DNA from: an uncultured Burkholderiales bacterium
GTDB lineage: Bacteria > Pseudomonadota > Gammaproteobacteria > Burkholderiales > Burkholderiaceae_C
Length of the DNA: 40,476 nt
Direction of reading: 5' to 3'
Assembly (NCBI GenBank): GCA_903861115.1
Contig: CAIOTD010000014.1
Location: forward strand, 1 to 40,476
The position numbers were made by a program, and so were the translations under genes. The notes beneath the pieces are model-generated. The model ran no database searches and was not told the origin of the DNA. It worked only from the letters and a program-made list of their open reading frames with translations. Positions 36,410-40,476 of the stretch are shown here, in pieces (positions within the stretch are counted from its first letter, which is position 1; each line of letters starts with the position of its first letter).

Positions 36410-38327
36410 TCAACTTAAAGACGGCCCGACGCTCACTGATAGAAAATTGAATTTCTCTATTGAGCTTGTCGAGCGCTGTTTTCACAATACTGAGTCCAAT
36501 GCCCATGCCGGGCTTGGTCATCACGTTCTCTTGACGATAATAACGGTTGAAAATTTTCAATTCATCTGGCCTTTGATTTTCCGCAAAGAAGTTTGAAATC
36601 TCAAAAACAACGCGATCTTCGTATTCTGTTGACGCTTTGTTCGCCATGGCGGGCTCGTTGGGCGGGCACTTATAAACAGAGATGGTGATCGGCCCCTCGC
36701 GAGAGTCGTATTTATAGGCGTTGTCAATTAAATTTTTGATCACATGGTTTAAGAGGATGGGGTTGGTGTAAAAACAAATGTCTGGGCTCACGTCAAGACT
36801 GAAGCGACTTTCATCGGCATAGTCACCCATCAACGACTCAATGAAATTCAAAGCCGCAATACGCTCAAGTGGATAGGTAATTTCATGGGTTTCCAAGCGA
36901 TTGGACAATGCAACTTGTTCGATCAAATTCTTCATTCTGTCAACAGATGACTCAATTCGACCCAATCGCTTCAAAGTGGTCTCTTCCTCAGTCGTTGGAC
37001 GCTGCAAGGACGCCAAAGAAAATTTCATGGCGCCCAAGGGATTCATGAGCTCATGCGTCAACAAATCGATCAAAGTGGAACGCTCGCGAAGTCTCTCCTC
37101 GTTCAACTTTGACTCATTTGAGATGACCTTTAACTTCTCTAGCTCCAACTCTGTGTCCAGTTTTTTTCGTCTGGCCTCGTAAATACCAACGATCAAAAGC
37201 AGTGTACCCACAAATGTGCCGTTTAAGTTTGAATAATATTGGACAACAAACGGAGCTGAAATGTTTGTCAGCGCAAAAATATTCGAGATGCCCAACAAAA
37301 ACAAAACAAGGTAGACAAGGGTCGCGACAAGCAACAAGTTCTTGATGTTTTGATGTTTAATCTTGCCCGTAAACAGTCCATAAATTTGGGTCAACACATT
37401 GAACAGATGAATGCCCAACTGAACCTTCAAAGCCAAATTGATGTACCCCAATGGAATCAAAAGAATGTCAATGACTGTCAAAAATCCAATCAAATACAGC
37501 AAGCGAAAATAACCTTTGCTGAGCTCATAGGACTTCAGCAAAGAAAAGACCAATTGAGCAATCAAAATCGCGCGCATACAAGCGACATAGTAGCTGAAGG
37601 ATTTGATCTGCTCTGGCGTGAGAAAATCAATGTAAGAAGTGATCAACCCCGTCGCATAAAAAAGATTGAAGACGATCACAATTTGAAGACAAATGTAGGA
37701 AAAGACCAAGTAACTTGGGCGGTACAGGAAAAAGGCGATCGTGGAGATCAAAAAGATGACGCTCAAGGCGAGTGATGTCGTCGACTTCCTGACTTTTTCA
37801 ATATTAAGAAAAGCCATGTCTTCGGCATGCAGCACATCCACGTGCAAATAAATCACTCCATGCGATTGAACCTTGAGGTAAATCGTGTTGGCAATGGAAG
37901 GGTTGGAGAGCAACTTGAAACAATGTGCATCTTCCGAGCAAGCCTCATTGGTTTCTTTGACGATAGCGCCTTTGACGGCCTTTTCCCAGGTGTGATTGAC
38001 CGATTCGTACTTTTCAATCCAGTCTGTGAAATAAGGACCAATTCTTAGCTTCAAAGGATTGGCTTGAAAAGACAACTGCTCAAACAAAGGTGCGACTTGA
38101 ATTCGAACCCAAATGGGGTGATCAACATAGCCCAGTCGCAACTCATTTTCGTAGTCCTTGAAAGGTTGTTCCAGAACAGTCTCGATGGTCTGAGTGCCTT
38201 CCGTATCAAGAAAATAACTTGTTTTAAAGGCAACACTGCGCTCTGCACCCAAGCACACCGTAGAGACCCAAAAAATAAACAAACAGCGAAAGAGAAAAGT
38301 CATGATTGGCATTTTATGGGCCATCAT
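36402..38327 (-). CDS. 7TMR-DISM-type sensor histidine kinase
   Basis: Signal peptide, periplasmic beta-rich domain, ~7 TM segments, H-box LIDLLTHELMNPLGAMKFSL, N-box VIKNLIDNAYKYD, G-box KPGMGIGLSIVKTAL; 8-bp overlap with regulator. Confidence 0.92.
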   Translation of the reverse strand: MMAHKMPIMTFLFRCLFIFWVSTVCLGAERSVAFKTSYFLDTEGTQTIETVLEQPFKDYENELRLGYVDHPIWVRIQVAPLFEQLSFQANPLKLRIGPYFTDWIEKYESVNHTWEKAVKGAIVKETNEACSEDAHCFKLLSNPSIANTIYLKVQSHGVIYLHVDVLHAEDMAFLNIEKVRKSTTSLALSVIFLISTIAFFLYRPSYLVFSYICLQIVIVFNLFYATGLITSYIDFLTPEQIKSFSYYVACMRAILIAQLVFSLLKSYELSKGYFRLLYLIGFLTVIDILLIPLGYINLALKVQLGIHLFNVLTQIYGLFTGKIKHQNIKNLLLVATLVYLVLFLLGISNIFALTNISAPFVVQYYSNLNGTFVGTLLLIVGIYEARRKKLDTELELEKLKVISNESKLNEERLRERSTLIDLLTHELMNPLGAMKFSLASLQRPTTEEETTLKRLGRIESSVDRMKNLIEQVALSNRLETHEITYPLERIAALNFIESLMGDYADESRFSLDVSPDICFYTNPILLNHVIKNLIDNAYKYDSREGPITISVYKCPPNEPAMANKASTEYEDRVVFEISNFFAENQRPDELKIFNRYYRQENVMTKPGMGIGLSIVKTALDKLNREIQFSISERRAVFKLIV

Positions 38328-38701
38328 CCTATGAAAACTGAGACCCCGGAGAAGTCAAAGAAATAAATTGGTATTGATGTGTATATGTGAGTTTTTGTGG
38401 GTTTTTCGGCTTAAGGGGTGACTATCGCAAAAATCGACGCCAAAAAACCTGAGGAGTTGTGAGTTTGAGGTAAGGAATATGTGGGTTTTATCAACAAGAA
38501 ACCTATCCTAACTCAACCTCTATTTTTTTGTAATACCCGTGCAAATCGCGACTTCTCGTCTTCACACCATGCACCCCCCATTTCAGGGGCAGCGTTGCTG
38601 TGCAAAGAAAAGAAGTCCTACAGACCCCTGCTCCCACAAAACGCTGGGTGTGCACGCAGCCAAGCGAGCGTGCAGCATAGCTCTTTTTGAGGGGGCTTGC
38701 C

Positions 38702-40476
38702 ATGTCTAATGCCTCCCAGGTTCAAAAAGAGTTGAGCAACGTATCAACCGCACACCCCTCTGGCCTCACACCCCACATCATCTTGGTGGCGGCTCTGTTG
38801 TACATGATGTCCACCGATGGGGATTTGGCACCAGAGGAAATCTCAAGACTGCAAGAATCGGTTGGCAAGGACAAGGACGCGATCCCAACAGCAAGAAACT
38901 ACATCAAGAAAAATAAATTTGATAATTTCTTAAGAGACTCAGGCGAAATCTTAGACAAGCCAAGCAAACTTTGCATTCTGGCCAATGTGTATGAGTGCAT
39001 GCTCTCCGATGGTGTTGTTCAAAAAGCAGAAACCAAACTCTTTCAAAAAATTCAGAAGGAATACGGATTCAACGACAAAACTTTTGAAAAAATTTCAAGC
39101 GTTATCCTTACCAAAAACGACGGCGCCGTTTTAGGGAAGTATCAACCCTCTCCAACGGGTCAAAATACGCTCACACCTCACATGATCCTTGCGGCATCCA
39201 TTTTGTACATGATGTCTGCCGATGGTGAGGTCAGCGAAGAAGAAATTGGACAATTGTCTGCGGTGATCAATCCCTACGAGGGTTTGCAAGATGCTGCAAT
39301 GGCCTATGCTGAAAAAGTCAAGCTGCATGAATTCATCATCGGCGCGCAAAAGTCACTCAACCCACAGCAAAAAATTTATGTGCTTCTGAATTTGTGTGAC
39401 TCGATGCTTGCCGACGGGTTTGCTGAACCCCGAGAAGTTGAAATTTTCAATCAATTTTTAGACGTCTTTGGCTACACAGAACACGCGTTCAAGCCGTATT
39501 ACAGTGTCATACACATCAAAAACGTCAAGCCCTTTGAGAGCAAAGATTCAAGCCTTGAAGAGTCTCATGGTTTGTTCAAGAACATCATCAATGACGACAA
39601 AGGTGGTTTTACAGTTGTCGGCTCTGACGGGACCCATTCGTCGGACAAACAAATGCATGAACGAGTGATTCAAGATGACACGGATGGCGAGAAAATCCGA
39701 AGGACCATGGAGGAGAACGCCAAAAATGTGAAAGATGGCTTTGGTTCAAGCGAACACATTGCTGTGGTTGCCGACAATGCCCTCTCAACCAAGAAGCAAG
39801 ACTTCATCTCTCAAGAAAGCAGCGAGCTCAATATACAAAAAGCCTCCGCTGGCGATGGGACTGACAATGTACAAAAGGTCTCAAGTGACGGCCCGGAAGA
39901 CAATGTTCAAAAAATAAACGACGGCTCTACAAGTCTTAACGTACAAAATATTGCCAACAGCAGCACAGACGAGAACACGCAAAAGATCAAGCTTTCAGCA
40001 GACGCCTCCAATGTTCAATCCATCGATGAATCAAAGAGCGTGGACAATGTTCAAACGCTGGGCACCAATCAGTCAAGTGGAAACACTCAAACCATCAGCA
40101 ATGCTGGCAGTGCGGACAACACGCAGACCATCGGCAATGCTGGCAGTTCGGATAACACACAGACCATTGAAAGCGATTCGTCCCTTGAAAACGTTGCAAA
40201 ACTAAACGTCTCCGCCAACGCTGACAACAAAGTTGAAATCTCTTCAGATCAAAGCACAAGCAATCTCCAGTCTCTTGATGAGAGCAACGCTGCCCTCAAT
40301 ACGCAAAAAATCAATTCCGCTGCAACCCTTGACAATGTTCAATCCCTGGCATCCAATGCGACCGATCAAAACAAGCAAAGCATAGATGCCGACGCTGCAG
40401 GTTCGAACAAGGCAAAAATTCAAGCCTCAACCATTGACATCAACATACAGCCTGGCGATAAAAAACAAAGCGCACA
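38702..40476 (+). CDS. Tandem TerB-like domain protein with C-terminal 12-residue repeat tail (3' truncated by window)
   Basis: Open frame from ATG 38702 to window end (591 codons, no stop; absent from ORF track). Domain 1: LTPHIILVAALLYMMSTDGDLAPEEISRLQ...CILANVYECMLSDGVVQKAETKLFQKI. Domain 2: LTPHMILAASILYMMSADGEVSEEEIGQLS...VLLNLCDSMLADGFAEPREVEIFNQF. Then repeat tail. Confidence 0.88.
   Translation, partial: MSNASQVQKELSNVSTAHPSGLTPHIILVAALLYMMSTDGDLAPEEISRLQESVGKDKDAIPTARNYIKKNKFDNFLRDSGEILDKPSKLCILANVYECMLSDGVVQKAETKLFQKIQKEYGFNDKTFEKISSVILTKNDGAVLGKYQPSPTGQNTLTPHMILAASILYMMSADGEVSEEEIGQLSAVINPYEGLQDAAMAYAEKVKLHEFIIGAQKSLNPQQKIYVLLNLCDSMLADGFAEPREVEIFNQFLDVFGYTEHAFKPYYSVIHIKNVKPFESKDSSLEESHGLFKNIINDDKGGFTVVGSDGTHSSDKQMHERVIQDDTDGEKIRRTMEENAKNVKDGFGSSEHIAVVADNALSTKKQDFISQESSELNIQKASAGDGTDNVQKVSSDGPEDNVQKINDGSTSLNVQNIANSSTDENTQKIKLSADASNVQSIDESKSVDNVQTLGTNQSSGNTQTISNAGSADNTQTIGNAGSSDNTQTIESDSSLENVAKLNVSANADNKVEISSDQSTSNLQSLDESNAALNTQKINSAATLDNVQSLASNATDQNKQSIDADAAGSNKAKIQASTIDINIQPGDKKQSA
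39830..40476 (+). repeat. 36-bp-period coding tandem repeat (12-aa units N-x-Q-x-[IL]-x7), 17 complete units plus partial 18th
   Basis: Units begin at 39830 + 36n, e.g. NVQKINDGSTSL, NVQSIDESKSVD, NTQTISNAGSAD, NTQTIGNAGSSD, NTQKINSAATLD; unit 18 starts at 40442 = exactly 17 x 36 after unit 1. Confidence 0.95.

Noticed and set aside
39131-39349. 72-aa minus-strand ORF and several short + ORFs (39468-40205) inside the TerB/repeat region
   Set aside because: Out-of-frame with the continuous 591-codon frame; the short + ORFs are frame-shifted readings of the 36-bp repeat.
39830-40476. Periodic repeats considered as a CRISPR array
   Set aside because: Period is 36 bp with no unique spacers and no near-identical direct repeats; the periodicity is at protein level inside one open frame.
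1-40476. Searched for mobile elements (transposases, integrases, terminal inverted repeats) and rRNA/tRNA genes
   Set aside because: None recognised in any frame or strand.

Overview
Betaproteobacterial-type (probably Burkholderiales; inferred from gene content only) chromosomal window, about 40 densely packed genes. (i) 1-4656: c-type cytochrome module: tail of a probable class I cytochrome c, a DmsE/MtrA-type decaheme protein (10 CXXCH), an MtrB/PioB-type outer-membrane barrel, a NapC/NirT/CymA tetraheme protein and a hemerythrin-domain protein. (ii) 4.8-34.5 kb: accessory catabolic region with five Bug/TctC-type solute-binding proteins (no TctA/TctB permease seen), five small cupins in two sequence groups, two ThDP-dependent enzymes (one with a twin-arginine signal, translationally coupled to a cytochrome c), two decarboxylase-type amidohydrolases (one with a Tat-like signal, one LigW-like), four SDRs, an HpcH/HpaI aldolase, an ALDH, a CMD-family protein, a ROK kinase, a class V aminotransferase with an apparent nonsense codon near its N-terminus, and a two-subunit molybdenum hydroxylase without a FAD subunit. 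(iii) 35.1-38.3 kb: 7TMR-DISM histidine kinase / OmpR-type regulator pair. (iv) 38702-end: a long ORF absent from the supplied ORF track because it runs off the window; it has two tandem TerB-like domains followed by at least 17 perfectly phased 12-residue repeats (N-x-Q-x-[IL]-x7). The strongest candidates for something undescribed are the TerB/12-mer repeat protein and the Tat-exported ThDP enzyme + cytochrome c pair. All family calls are from reading the sequence; no database search was run.
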